A DNA stretch of 32,058 nt from a virus, in IMG/VR virus record IMGVR_UViG_3300028840_000270, positions 1 to 32,058 of that record, one strand, 5' to 3'. Position numbers and translations under genes: made by a program. Below are positions 20,344 to 28,728 of the stretch, piece by piece. Under the pieces are notes generated by a model. The model saw only the letters and a program-made list of their open reading frames with translations, was not told the DNA's origin and made no database searches. Numbering within the stretch: the stretch's first letter is position 1; each line of letters opens with the position of its first letter.

Positions 20344-22203
20344 TTAAGTTATAGAATAATCGTAATATCTTTCTTGGCAACAGAGAAATTTGCTGCACTC
20401 TTCATCATCTTCGGGGCAGTCACCCACCGTATTCATGGCCCCATCCTTGATGTTCGCCATGATCCTCACCCGATCTACTGTGGCGGTTCCTTCCAAGTTT
20501 ACCTTCAGTTGGAACTCGCTTCCCTCCACCGATGGGATTCCTGCGATATCATTGCACTCTTGGGGATTTGGGGTGGTGAACTTGTAGCGTTTGTAGCGAT
20601 TACCACTACGGAGCGGGGTGCATGATTCCACCTGCGGGACACAGGGATTGCATCCGTATTCTGTTGGAACCTTTAGCTCCGACCAGCAAGGATACGAATC
20701 GCTCCGATACTCGACTTGGCTACCCACCGTGCCGGGTATCTCACTCATCCACATCTCTCCTCCGGTCAGCTTCTTCCTTTGGAACTTGTTGGTAGCCCCG
20801 CTGCGGTTGAAGTCATACCTGCCAGAGATGAAGAAGCTCTTGATCGGCGAGGTTCCCGTGGGACCGTAATCGTCTTGGTTGTTTGTGGTGATCTCGTAGA
20901 GCCTATTCTTGGCGTCTTGATCGAAGCTCCAGATGAATCCCCTCTTATCGCTGTTGATCTGGGCGGCGAGACATTGAGTGGGTCGGACGCCTGACCACAC
21001 CCCATTCCAGCGGAAAGAGAGGTTCGCATCCGGCGCGGGGCTAGAGGAGTTGTCTAGGTCCAGCACAACCATACCCCTGTGGTAGCGGTTCAAGCCGGGG
21101 GCGTCGGTTCTCTGCGTCTCTGGGGCTACTGTGCTGATCAGATAGTTGTCGAAGAACATTGTGCTTGCAAACTGACGCAGCCAAGGCGTGTCTCTGCCAA
21201 CCCATTTATTCACCTCCCTAGAGAGCTTCCTCATGGAGAAGTATCGCCCGAACTCGGATTGGCTGTTGGAGTAGAATGCCCAACCATCGTGGGAGCGGAA
21301 CCACAATTCACTATTCGCTAATGCCACATATGGAGAGGTGCAGCCCCGACCCAGCAGCGAGATGCGCTGAACCTGTTGGCTGTTCCAGACTGAGCGGGGA
21401 AGGCCCACATCCATCGAGAAGGCTCCGTTCTCTGTGAGGACCACAAGCTCTCCCTGCCCGCGCAGGTTGCCGCCGATGTATGGCATCACTTTCATTGCCG
21501 TGATGTTCCCCATCGTGCTTGGAGTGGCGAATGCTCCACCTTCTGCCCAGTAGGTAATCTCCGTGAAGTTCTCGGTGTTGCTCGTATCGGTAAAACCGTT
21601 GCCGAAGATGATGTCCGATGCGTAGATTTGGTTGAATCGGTCGCTCACGAAGACCCGCCCGAAGGCATACTCCATCAGCGTGCCAATCGGCATCTGCTGC
21701 AAGAATGGGTTCAGCCTCTTCGCTGGGCTATTGATATTCCCATCCCATGCAATAGCCGCCTGATACCCGTTCTGGATGTAGACCCGATCCTCGGCCTGCA
21801 CGAACCATGTGTGCATTAGGCTTGGGTCGTTCCAAGTAGTGAATGTGGTATTGTCCCTTGGTATCTCGTAGCAATACCCGACATTGTTCACGATGCGGAT
21901 GAAGTAGATCACGCCGGACACCGACAAGAGTAGCCCGTCGCTCGTCTCGTAGTTGGTAGCACGATACGGGTAGCTCCCTTGGAAGTTCCCGTTCTGAATA
22001 TCGTCAACGATAGTCGGTGATTCTTCCTCGCCGGGGTAAAGCTCCAGCCACCTAATAGCTGGTCTAGTGCGGTTTACTCCTCCCCTAAAGGTCCGATTCA
22101 CCGACTCGGCTACATAGAACTCTGGCAGATAAGAAGGATGAGTATCGGCGTCTTGTGCTACGATACTAGTAAATCCATCAAATACTGATCCTTCTGTTGG
22201 CAT
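20344..22203 (-). CDS. Tail tubular protein B / nozzle-like protein, 619 aa
   Basis: Long beta-rich protein with Trp/Tyr-containing repeats about every 50-60 residues (NVGYCYEIPRDNTT, RVYIQNGYQAAIAWDGN, FGRVFVSDRFNQIYASD, GELVVLTENGAFSMD), as in the beta-propeller nozzle proteins of T7-like phages. The C-terminus is Cys-rich: GCNPCVPQVESC and EECSKFLCCQERYYDY. Placed directly before the tail-adaptor-like genes. Its first 26 bases are part of a 28-base direct repeat found again at 26343-26370. Palindrome copy 7 encodes P-T-I-V-D-D near residue 65. Confidence 0.65.
   Translation of the reverse strand: MPTEGSVFDGFTSIVAQDADTHPSYLPEFYVAESVNRTFRGGVNRTRPAIRWLELYPGEEESPTIVDDIQNGNFQGSYPYRATNYETSDGLLLSVSGVIYFIRIVNNVGYCYEIPRDNTTFTTWNDPSLMHTWFVQAEDRVYIQNGYQAAIAWDGNINSPAKRLNPFLQQMPIGTLMEYAFGRVFVSDRFNQIYASDIIFGNGFTDTSNTENFTEITYWAEGGAFATPSTMGNITAMKVMPYIGGNLRGQGELVVLTENGAFSMDVGLPRSVWNSQQVQRISLLGRGCTSPYVALANSELWFRSHDGWAFYSNSQSEFGRYFSMRKLSREVNKWVGRDTPWLRQFASTMFFDNYLISTVAPETQRTDAPGLNRYHRGMVVLDLDNSSSPAPDANLSFRWNGVWSGVRPTQCLAAQINSDKRGFIWSFDQDAKNRLYEITTNNQDDYGPTGTSPIKSFFISGRYDFNRSGATNKFQRKKLTGGEMWMSEIPGTVGSQVEYRSDSYPCWSELKVPTEYGCNPCVPQVESCTPLRSGNRYKRYKFTTPNPQECNDIAGIPSVEGSEFQLKVNLEGTATVDRVRIMANIKDGAMNTVGDCPEDDEECSKFLCCQERYYDYSIT
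21999..22012. repeat. Dispersed palindrome copy 7 (TATCG-TCAA-CGATA)
   Basis: Inside the nozzle-like gene; the only copy with an A at the left flank. Confidence 0.8.
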
Positions 22204-22204
22204 T
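22177..22204 (+). repeat. 28-base direct repeat, left copy
   Basis: Covers the start codon and first eight codons (MPTEGSVFD) of the nozzle-like gene. Identical to 26343-26370. Confidence 0.9.
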
Positions 22205-22206
22205 TA

Positions 22207-24402
22207 TTATGATTGCGTCCCTACAACAGTTCCATCTGTGTCTGATGTTGGAGTTCCATTGATAATTCTTAAATCTCCAGTCGCATCAGTCCATAATGCG
22301 TAATTTCCAATTCTAATCATTTTTCCAGTAGATGTTCCTGTATCATTTGTATTGTTTGCAATACATCCAGAAGATGAGCCAGAAAAAATTGTCACTATTG
22401 TTGGAGATGAGCCTATAAGAGAATTGCTTGTGACGATAGGGCGAACAGCAGAAGATTCAACTCTGATAGCTTCAATTCCATCGCCCAATACAGTTGTTCC
22501 AATACATTGGGAATCTGTTCCTAAAATTCTTACTCCTTTTAATCCTGTTCCTCTTTTTACATATCCACCAATTACTTTGTTGCCATTTCCTCGAACAAGA
22601 ATAACTCCATTTGTGCAAGATGTTCCCTCTACATTCGGTCTAACTTCGCAATAATCTCCAGTTATATCAATAGGAGCAAGTGTTGTATTAGAATTAGCTT
22701 TAATTGATATATTTGCTTCAATTCCAGTCCCATTAATTTCTCCCGAACCATCATCTTGATGATCTTGAATAATTATATTTACTTTCCCATTAATTCCATT
22801 GATTTGATACGGATAAACAACTGAAGATAAATCTGACTTTACAATTTTACATTGTGCATTTACAATAAAATCAACATGAGTTGCCTCAGATGAAATTAAT
22901 CTGTTATTAATTTCTTCAGCAATAGCGTTTATTTTATTGCCTCTACCAATACCCCTTAATCTTACAAGTGTTCCTTCTCCTATAGCTGGATCACCAATAA
23001 TATTTTTACATAAGAAGTTTATTTCACAATCTTCAGCATCATAAATTGTAGCACCATTTTGAACTGATGAATTAATAACAATATCTATTTTATTGCTTCT
23101 TATGGTGCTTGGAGTTCCAAATGTGCTTTCGATTGATGCCGCATATCTTCCTGATGCTGAAAGTTCTGTAACAGCGTCTTCTGCAATAAGATTAATATAA
23201 CATTCCGTTACATTCCCCTGCATTGTTGCCGCTGCTCTACCAGAATTTCCTCCTGTAATATCAACTTTACATTTTCGGGCGAATCCAATTGCGTCAGAAC
23301 CAATGCCAATCATGTTTTCATTCGTTAACTGATCGCAGTCTGCCCATATATTTTCAATGATTGCATATTCAATACCAACGCCACCATTGTTACCTCCAAT
23401 ATTAATCAATGCTCCAGTTCCTGATGGGCCTGTATCTCTTTGGTAAATTTTAGATGATGCACCTGCACCATACATATATGTGTTAGACCTTTTTTCATTT
23501 ATATTCCCTACTATTTTATATGATCCAGATGGGAAATATGTTGTTTTCCCAAAGTATTGAGCGCAAACAATAGCAATTCTGTCATCAGTTCCAATATTAG
23601 AAATTGGATCGTAATCTGCTTTTGCTCCAAACCAAAATGGTGTGCTATATTTTATTTTAGGATTCCCTTGTATTCCGAATGTATATGGAATTACTGAATT
23701 TGGAATAAATGATGATTGAATCAAATCTCCAGAAAAAATCTCTTGGTAATCACCAGCAATAATTCCTCCATTCCATGTGATTGTTTTTCCAGCACCTAAA
23801 AGAAACTTTGCTCCATTAACAAATTCAAATGTTACATTTTGTGGTATTGTTAGATTTGTGTTAATAAAATAAATTCCTTTTGGAATAAAAATAAAATCAG
23901 ATGTAATAATCGCCGCTTGAATCGCGGCAGTATCATCCGTAACGCCATCACCGACCGCGCCGAAGTCCCTTACATTCACTACATCAGCTTCCCGAGTAAC
24001 AAGGTTGCGGGCGAACGTAGTTCCAGTTGCAAGGAAGTTTGTGAACTCATCAAATCCAGTAGGCAGAGCCACCCACACCGATCCGTCCCAAATAAACAAC
24101 CCATTGCTTACCGAGTTCCAATACATCGCCCCTTCTTGTAGGGGGTTTCCTTGATTGTCTACCGTAGGCGGAACGCTTTTCGATCCAAGATAACGCTCGT
24201 CAAAGTTCTCAAAGATGTTTGTTACTTGCGTTAGGTAGTTGTTTGTTTGGGTTGCGCTGGCTGCGGCGGCGGCGGCGTCAGCATCCGCAGCGGCCTCGCT
24301 TGCTGCGGCACTTGTTGCGCTCTGTCTAGCGGCAGAGGCGTAGCTTCCGATTTGGTTCAGCTTGCCATCAAGGCAGGGATCGTATGTTTTGCAGCAAGAC
24401 AT
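22207..24402 (-). CDS. Tail spike with pectate-lyase-like beta-helix, 731 aa
   Basis: Receptor-binding or polysaccharide-degrading spike. Residues 1-20 are Cys-bearing (MSCCKTYDPCLDGKLNQIGS), about 21-52 form an Ala-rich helix (AAASEAAADADAAAAAASAT), and 80-115 carry PTVDNQGNPLQEGAMYWNS and an IWDGSVW strand. Residues 116-160 include FDEFTNFLATGTTFARNLVT and NVRDFGAVGDGVTDDTAAIQ, the typical entry of a pectate-lyase-type right-handed beta-helix. The C-terminus ends in LWTDATGDLRIINGTPTSDT and GTVVGTQS, a known style of spike ending; no S74 chaperone is present. The region after about residue 170 is A/T-rich in DNA, unlike its neighbours, so the receptor part was probably acquired or is fast-evolving. 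Confidence 0.85.
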   Translation of the reverse strand: MSCCKTYDPCLDGKLNQIGSYASAARQSATSAAASEAAADADAAAAAASATQTNNYLTQVTNIFENFDERYLGSKSVPPTVDNQGNPLQEGAMYWNSVSNGLFIWDGSVWVALPTGFDEFTNFLATGTTFARNLVTREADVVNVRDFGAVGDGVTDDTAAIQAAIITSDFIFIPKGIYFINTNLTIPQNVTFEFVNGAKFLLGAGKTITWNGGIIAGDYQEIFSGDLIQSSFIPNSVIPYTFGIQGNPKIKYSTPFWFGAKADYDPISNIGTDDRIAIVCAQYFGKTTYFPSGSYKIVGNINEKRSNTYMYGAGASSKIYQRDTGPSGTGALINIGGNNGGVGIEYAIIENIWADCDQLTNENMIGIGSDAIGFARKCKVDITGGNSGRAAATMQGNVTECYINLIAEDAVTELSASGRYAASIESTFGTPSTIRSNKIDIVINSSVQNGATIYDAEDCEINFLCKNIIGDPAIGEGTLVRLRGIGRGNKINAIAEEINNRLISSEATHVDFIVNAQCKIVKSDLSSVVYPYQINGINGKVNIIIQDHQDDGSGEINGTGIEANISIKANSNTTLAPIDITGDYCEVRPNVEGTSCTNGVILVRGNGNKVIGGYVKRGTGLKGVRILGTDSQCIGTTVLGDGIEAIRVESSAVRPIVTSNSLIGSSPTIVTIFSGSSSGCIANNTNDTGTSTGKMIRIGNYALWTDATGDLRIINGTPTSDTDGTVVGTQS

Positions 24403-24404
24403 AA

Positions 24405-26168
24405 TTAGTTAAGTTTGGATTCAATTTCCTCAACCTTCTGTGCAATCTCTTTGATCGCTTTGATAATTGGCGAGATAAAAGACTCGTAGCGCAACGACTG
24501 GGCGCTCTCCGGATCATCCTTGTCTGCCAAGTTCCATCCAGCAAAGCTATTGCCATCCAAGTTGAACTTACCGAGAACATCCCTCACATCTTGAGCAAGC
24601 AAGCCATAATGCGTGCGGACGCCGGGAATGGATTCGGTTTCAGTAACTTCACCGTTCTCAAACTTGACGGCATTCTTACTGCCCTCAATGAACTTGTAGC
24701 TGACCGGGCGAAGTTCCTTGATGAAGTCCAATCCGAGATCGCAGTCCTCAATGTCTTTCTTCAGCCTTGCATCCGACACCACATTGAGCGGGTTGTTTGA
24801 ATAGATGTTCTGCCATGGGGCTGGATTTGATCCAAGCAACCATGTGTTCCCGGCGGATGGTAATAGGTTTTTAGTTTGGACATGGGCAACATTCGTATCA
24901 ATGCCAACCGACAGAACATCAATCCCATTGAGTGTAAGAATGTTTTCTTCCGATGTCCCGGCGGCGTTGTATGCGCGGATCGCGGTATTGTTTGGAATCG
25001 AGATGGCGGCGAATGAATACGATCCCTGCGCCAAGTCCAACCCGTAAGCAATATTTTGCTGGTAGCATCCGAAAGCTGCATCGGTCACTTGAGCCGCCCC
25101 CACGCTATCGGGAACGATAAAGCCGCCCTTCCACCCAACATCCGTGAATGGATTGACCATGAACGCTGCGTCACCCTCTGTGCTTCCAATAGTCCTGTTG
25201 GTTGCAACAAAGGCACTTGAGAAATTATTTGGGTTTAGGCTCCTAATCGCTGGCCTTGGGGTTTGGTGCCACCATTGAATTTCACCCTCCGCCGCAACGC
25301 AGTAAGAACCATTAGGCGTATCTGCCGGAGAGGTTCCAGCTTGGGCATACGCAATAATTCCATAGGCGTCTCCCCTATTATTGTATCCAGAGTCAACGAT
25401 TCCAGAGAACCTTCCGCCCTCGACAAAGGTTCCAAATGCACCAGCCTTGTCAATTGCCTCTGCGTAGATTCCCTGCACGCGGGATGTGACTGCCGTGCTG
25501 TATTTGTATCCAACCGCAAACAATGCCGGGTTTTGGAATGTGCCGGATGCCCCAAGGCTGGAATGCTTCGTGAATGCCGCAGAGGCTGCGGAATTATTTA
25601 CTGGGGAGGAACTCGTTCCAACAATGCGCGATGTCGGACTGTCTTGGATATTCCCATTGTAGAAGTATCCATATAGCGCCGGGTCCAAAATTTGACCTCC
25701 GCCAGTAAAGGTCACATCAGCATCAATGTTGAATGATATTGCTTTTGAGCCGGACGACACATTTGAATTCAAGCGATATATGCCTCTCGGAATATTAACA
25801 ACCCCAGATGTCCCGCAAGCGTTGACTGCCGCTTGGAAGGCGGGGGAACTATCTGCGGTCCCGGTTTGGTCTGCCCCGAAATCCAGCACATTGATATAGT
25901 CGGATGACCTCGTTACAAGATTCCTAGCTTCGGTTGTTCCTGTGGCGGTGTAATCAGTAAACTCATCGAACCCTACGGTCCCCGGCGTTTCCCACTTGAT
26001 CCCATTGTCCCACACCAATGTTGCTGGAACAGACGGGTTGGTCAGCGTCTTCGTGCAGAACGCATCGTCTTCCACCAGAATGCGGTTGCCTGTGGTTACG
26101 GTTCCGTATGGCTCGCAGACGAGCGGTTCGTCGCCTTCGCAAGGCGGGCATGGGATACAATTACTCAT
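24405..26168 (-). CDS. Tail spike with pectate-lyase-like domain and S74 chaperone, 587 aa
   Basis: Starts MSNCIPCPPCEGDEPLVCEP (Cys-rich tip), then FDEFTDYTATGTTEARNLVT at 67-86 and INVLDFGADQTGTADSSPAF at 92-111 (beta-helix entry). The C-terminal 123 residues are a peptidase S74 intramolecular chaperone: Ser465 in SDARLKKDIED is the expected self-cleavage site, followed by KELRPVSYKFIEG and THYGLLAQDVRDVLG, and a terminal coiled coil (SPIIKAIKEIAQKVEEIESK). Such chaperones trimerise the spike and then release. Palindrome copy 8 encodes I-V-P-D-S. The gene is separated from its neighbours by two bases and an ATGA overlap. Confidence 0.88.
   Translation of the reverse strand: MSNCIPCPPCEGDEPLVCEPYGTVTTGNRILVEDDAFCTKTLTNPSVPATLVWDNGIKWETPGTVGFDEFTDYTATGTTEARNLVTRSSDYINVLDFGADQTGTADSSPAFQAAVNACGTSGVVNIPRGIYRLNSNVSSGSKAISFNIDADVTFTGGGQILDPALYGYFYNGNIQDSPTSRIVGTSSSPVNNSAASAAFTKHSSLGASGTFQNPALFAVGYKYSTAVTSRVQGIYAEAIDKAGAFGTFVEGGRFSGIVDSGYNNRGDAYGIIAYAQAGTSPADTPNGSYCVAAEGEIQWWHQTPRPAIRSLNPNNFSSAFVATNRTIGSTEGDAAFMVNPFTDVGWKGGFIVPDSVGAAQVTDAAFGCYQQNIAYGLDLAQGSYSFAAISIPNNTAIRAYNAAGTSEENILTLNGIDVLSVGIDTNVAHVQTKNLLPSAGNTWLLGSNPAPWQNIYSNNPLNVVSDARLKKDIEDCDLGLDFIKELRPVSYKFIEGSKNAVKFENGEVTETESIPGVRTHYGLLAQDVRDVLGKFNLDGNSFAGWNLADKDDPESAQSLRYESFISPIIKAIKEIAQKVEEIESKLN
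25106..25119. repeat. Dispersed palindrome copy 8 (TATCG-GGAA-CGATA)
   Basis: Inside the 587-residue spike gene. Its centre is the only one not fitting K-Y-R-M (second base G). Confidence 0.7.
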
Positions 26169-26338
26169 ACTTGTGGGTGATTCTCGGCTGTTTCGCGGCG
26201 AGCGTCAAACTCTAATGCGCGTTGCTCCGCGATTTGGTTGTTGATATGCTGGATGACCGGCGCTGCCACGCGGAATGGAAGTTCCACAAGGGCTGCGTTA
26301 AGGACCGCCAATTGCTGTTCGTTGAATTCTAGTTTCAT
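26165..26338 (-). CDS. Small conserved-looking phage protein, 57 aa
   Basis: Sequence MKLEFNEQQLAVLNAALVEL, then a PFRVAAPVIQHINNQIAEQR helix. I recall similar short proteins next to tail-fibre genes in other phages, of unknown role (possible assembly chaperone). The stop overlaps the spike ATG (ATGA). The ATG at 26338 is chosen over an upstream TTG. It lies immediately after the right copy of the 28-base repeat. Confidence 0.6.
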   Translation of the reverse strand: MKLEFNEQQLAVLNAALVELPFRVAAPVIQHINNQIAEQRALEFDARRETAENHPQV

Positions 26339-26369
26339 AATTATCAAATACTGATCCTTCTGTTGGCAT
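26298..26369 (-). pseudogene. Relic of the nozzle-like gene start, 23 codons
   Basis: Reads MPTEGSVFDNYETRIQRTAI then GGP and stop; its first nine residues equal the start of the nozzle-like protein, then it diverges. The ATG is in a TAATG overlap with the stop of the tiny upstream gene. It is most simply a leftover of duplication or recombination, overlapping the 57-residue gene in another frame. Whether it is translated is unknown. Confidence 0.6.
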
Positions 26370-26370
26370 T
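26343..26370 (+). repeat. 28-base direct repeat, right copy
   Basis: Exact copy of 22177-22204, about 4.17 kb away. Brackets the two spike genes 22207-26168 and the 57-residue gene. Confidence 0.9.
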
Positions 26371-26467
26371 ATTGGAGCTTAATTGAAACCCAAATCTTAT
26401 ACGCGATTTCCTTGTTCTTGCAATATTTCCATCCTGTAACTGAATACCAATCTTCAAAGTTTTTCAT
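26369..26467 (-). CDS. Tiny aromatic-rich protein, 32 aa
   Basis: MKNFEDWYSVTGWKYCKNKE, ending in IWVSIKLQ. The ATG overlaps the stop of the upstream spike gene (ATGA), the sole support besides an unbroken frame. It may be a remnant of a longer gene cut by recombination at the 28-base repeat. No family recognised. Confidence 0.4.
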   Translation of the reverse strand: MKNFEDWYSVTGWKYCKNKEIAYKIWVSIKLQ

Positions 26468-28680
26468 ATTGCTCCTAAAATAAATGCGATAAGTTCCGTG
26501 TATTTGATTCCATATTTATTTCCAGCGGGAACCTTTTCTCTGATAACATTGCCATCAGAATCTACCTCTTCTGGAATCTCATCCCATTCATCATAGCAAT
26601 AGAAGCTATATCTGTCTGGGTCTAACCCGTGTGAGCGCATGATGTCTGCTACCTGCTGGGCAGATACACCCCAATGGATTCGCGCCCCATCACCCTTCTT
26701 TGCAATTGCACTATTGAATTTGAACTTTCTGATGTTGGCTTTGATTTCCAATGCAGCCGCTTTTTCGGCATCTTCAATAGTAAGATATGTTTTAAGCCTA
26801 TCGTCAGACGGATTGACTGCTCCATCGTAGAACAAGTCTTTCCATGAGAATGCTGCTGAACCAAGATCAACTAGATTGTCTGATCCCGGTGTAAATGATC
26901 CAGATTGCGCCCCGCTAGGTTCAGCAAAAATATCTATATCGCCTAACGAATTAACATATCTAATTCCGACAGCAGCTGAAGACCCATCCCTTCTGGCGTT
27001 TATTGGCAAGGATGTTGTCCCATTTATTGTGACATTTGTCGATGGATTTGTATTTAATCCAAAATTTCCGTTGCCATTTTCTATAGATACATTTGATCCG
27101 TATGTAACTCCGCTTATAAATAGCTTGCTTGTGTCTACAATGTTATTAAATATTCTTGCATTGCTTAATGTATATGAAGAAGAAGAAAATCTAATTATTG
27201 TTGGCGGAGCAAAGGTTTTTGCAATATTTCCGCAAAATACAAATCCATCTATATCAAAATCTGTAGAAATGATTGATCTTGTAGATAGACCATCTTGCCC
27301 AATGTTTGAACAAACATTATTTGAGAATGAAACTGTAGATATATTGGTTCCAGAACCTTGGAATGTTAAACAATACCCATCAATATCAGCAAAAACATTT
27401 TCGTTAATGCTTATGTCTTTTATTGTTGAGCAATTTACAAACTGAATACCAGCAAATGGACTGTCCGTTAAGCTCCCATTTACTCCACCAAGATAATTTG
27501 ATGTGAATGATACATTTTCAATAATTCCTCCATCAAAAATAAATGGAGATATATTCCCAAATCCTCTTGTGTTATTATTGAAAATTGTTCCATATACCCC
27601 TCCAGTTGCCTTGAATATTGCACCATTCCCAACATCAACCATGTTGTCTGATATTAATGCAGACCTTAAATATGCAGATGGATTCCCTGATGTATTTTGA
27701 GAAAGTATTGCTTGTGTTGCAATAGCGTGAAATCTATTTGATGTAATTCTGCAAGACCTATTTCCTAATGGCGGAACAAAACTACTCGGTGATGGAGGGC
27801 TTGTTGATGCTCCAACTGAGGGCCAGTCTAAAACAATTCCAGTATTTGATCCAACGAAAATATTGTTTTTTGCTGTAATAGCCCTGCCATAGCACTCAAC
27901 GCAAACATCAAATTCTTGAAAAAGACATCCATCTATGTATCCATCGAAATTTTCAGTTCCATAAGGAACGTTCATTTGAAAAACAATACATTTATTATTG
28001 TTGCTTTTAGTATATCCGTAAAATGAAATTCCACAAAATTGGACTTGAGAAAGTGTAACCAAAAACGATGTTGCATTTATTAAATTACAAAGAATAACTG
28101 ATCCTGTTGGTATTGTTCCTGCAATCGTTGCTTCGGTGCTTGCATCAATGTTTGTATCGCCAAAAAATTTCTGACCTCTTGTTGATATTGTAATAGTGCT
28201 TGTGATTAAATATTTTCCAGATGGGAAATAGACATTCTTTCCGGTATTGGCAGCCGCCTGAATCGCGCCAGTATCGTCAACGATACCATCACCGACCGCG
28301 CCGAAGTCCTTCACATTGACCACATCAGCTTCCCGAGTAACAAGGTTGCGTGGCGTGGTGGTTCCTGTGGCCAAGAATGGTGTGAACTCGTTGAAGTTGG
28401 TTGCAACCCATACTGTCCCATTCCAAGCGAACAACTCGCTGCTTACACTATTCCAATACAACGCTCCCACTTGAAGCGGATCACCTTCATTGTCTACTGT
28501 GGGCGCTACTGCGAATGCTCCGAGGTAGAGGGCGTTAAACTCAAGCCAAGCGTTCTGTGCGTCCACCGAGTAGCTATTGGCTTGGCGGGCGTAGGCTCCT
28601 GCTTTGGTGGCAAGCTGGTTGATCGCGGAATAGTTTGGTCCGCAAGGATTGCAGTTCGATGTGGAGGAGCAGTTTCCCAT
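26464..28680 (-). CDS. Tail spike with beta-helix and S74 chaperone, 738 aa
   Basis: Residues 1-20 are Cys-rich (MGNCSSTSNCNPCGPNYSAI). PTVDNEGDPLQVGALYWNS at 60-78 and NEFTPFLATGTTTPRNLVTR at 97-116 mirror the 731-residue spike, followed by NVKDFGAVGDGIVDDTGAIQ. A long beta-helix of Asn/Ser-rich repeats (GTIFNNNTRGF, ISINENVFADIDG) is encoded by A/T-rich DNA. The C-terminal 114 residues are an S74 chaperone: SDDRLKTYLT with Ser625 as candidate cleavage site, then HWGVSAQQVADIMRSHGLDP and YKFN-like residues. The ATG at 28680 is preferred to an upstream TTG inside the palindrome. Trimeric receptor-binding spike. Confidence 0.88.
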   Translation of the reverse strand: MGNCSSTSNCNPCGPNYSAINQLATKAGAYARQANSYSVDAQNAWLEFNALYLGAFAVAPTVDNEGDPLQVGALYWNSVSSELFAWNGTVWVATNFNEFTPFLATGTTTPRNLVTREADVVNVKDFGAVGDGIVDDTGAIQAAANTGKNVYFPSGKYLITSTITISTRGQKFFGDTNIDASTEATIAGTIPTGSVILCNLINATSFLVTLSQVQFCGISFYGYTKSNNNKCIVFQMNVPYGTENFDGYIDGCLFQEFDVCVECYGRAITAKNNIFVGSNTGIVLDWPSVGASTSPPSPSSFVPPLGNRSCRITSNRFHAIATQAILSQNTSGNPSAYLRSALISDNMVDVGNGAIFKATGGVYGTIFNNNTRGFGNISPFIFDGGIIENVSFTSNYLGGVNGSLTDSPFAGIQFVNCSTIKDISINENVFADIDGYCLTFQGSGTNISTVSFSNNVCSNIGQDGLSTRSIISTDFDIDGFVFCGNIAKTFAPPTIIRFSSSSYTLSNARIFNNIVDTSKLFISGVTYGSNVSIENGNGNFGLNTNPSTNVTINGTTSLPINARRDGSSAAVGIRYVNSLGDIDIFAEPSGAQSGSFTPGSDNLVDLGSAAFSWKDLFYDGAVNPSDDRLKTYLTIEDAEKAAALEIKANIRKFKFNSAIAKKGDGARIHWGVSAQQVADIMRSHGLDPDRYSFYCYDEWDEIPEEVDSDGNVIREKVPAGNKYGIKYTELIAFILGAI
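28272..28285. repeat. Dispersed palindrome copy 9 (TATCG-TCAA-CGATA)
   Basis: Inside the 738-residue spike, encoding G-I-V-D-D-T of the beta-helix entry motif. The homologous codons in the 731-residue spike lack the palindrome. Confidence 0.8.
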
Positions 28681-28689
28681 AGTAGTATT

Positions 28690-28703
28690 TATCGTCAACG
28701 ATA
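28690..28703. repeat. Dispersed palindrome copy 10 (TATCG-TCAA-CGATA), intergenic
   Basis: In the 48-base gap 28681-28728, 9 bases upstream of the spike ATG. With its flanks it matches copy 11 in 16 bases. Possible operator. Confidence 0.85.
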
Positions 28704-28728
28704 GCGGTTCATTTGTCTATTGCAAATT

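Noticed and set aside
28681-28698. Upstream TTG start for the 738-residue spike
   Set aside because: It falls inside the palindrome and adds only six residues; ATG at 28680 is followed by the Cys-rich tip seen in the sister spikes.
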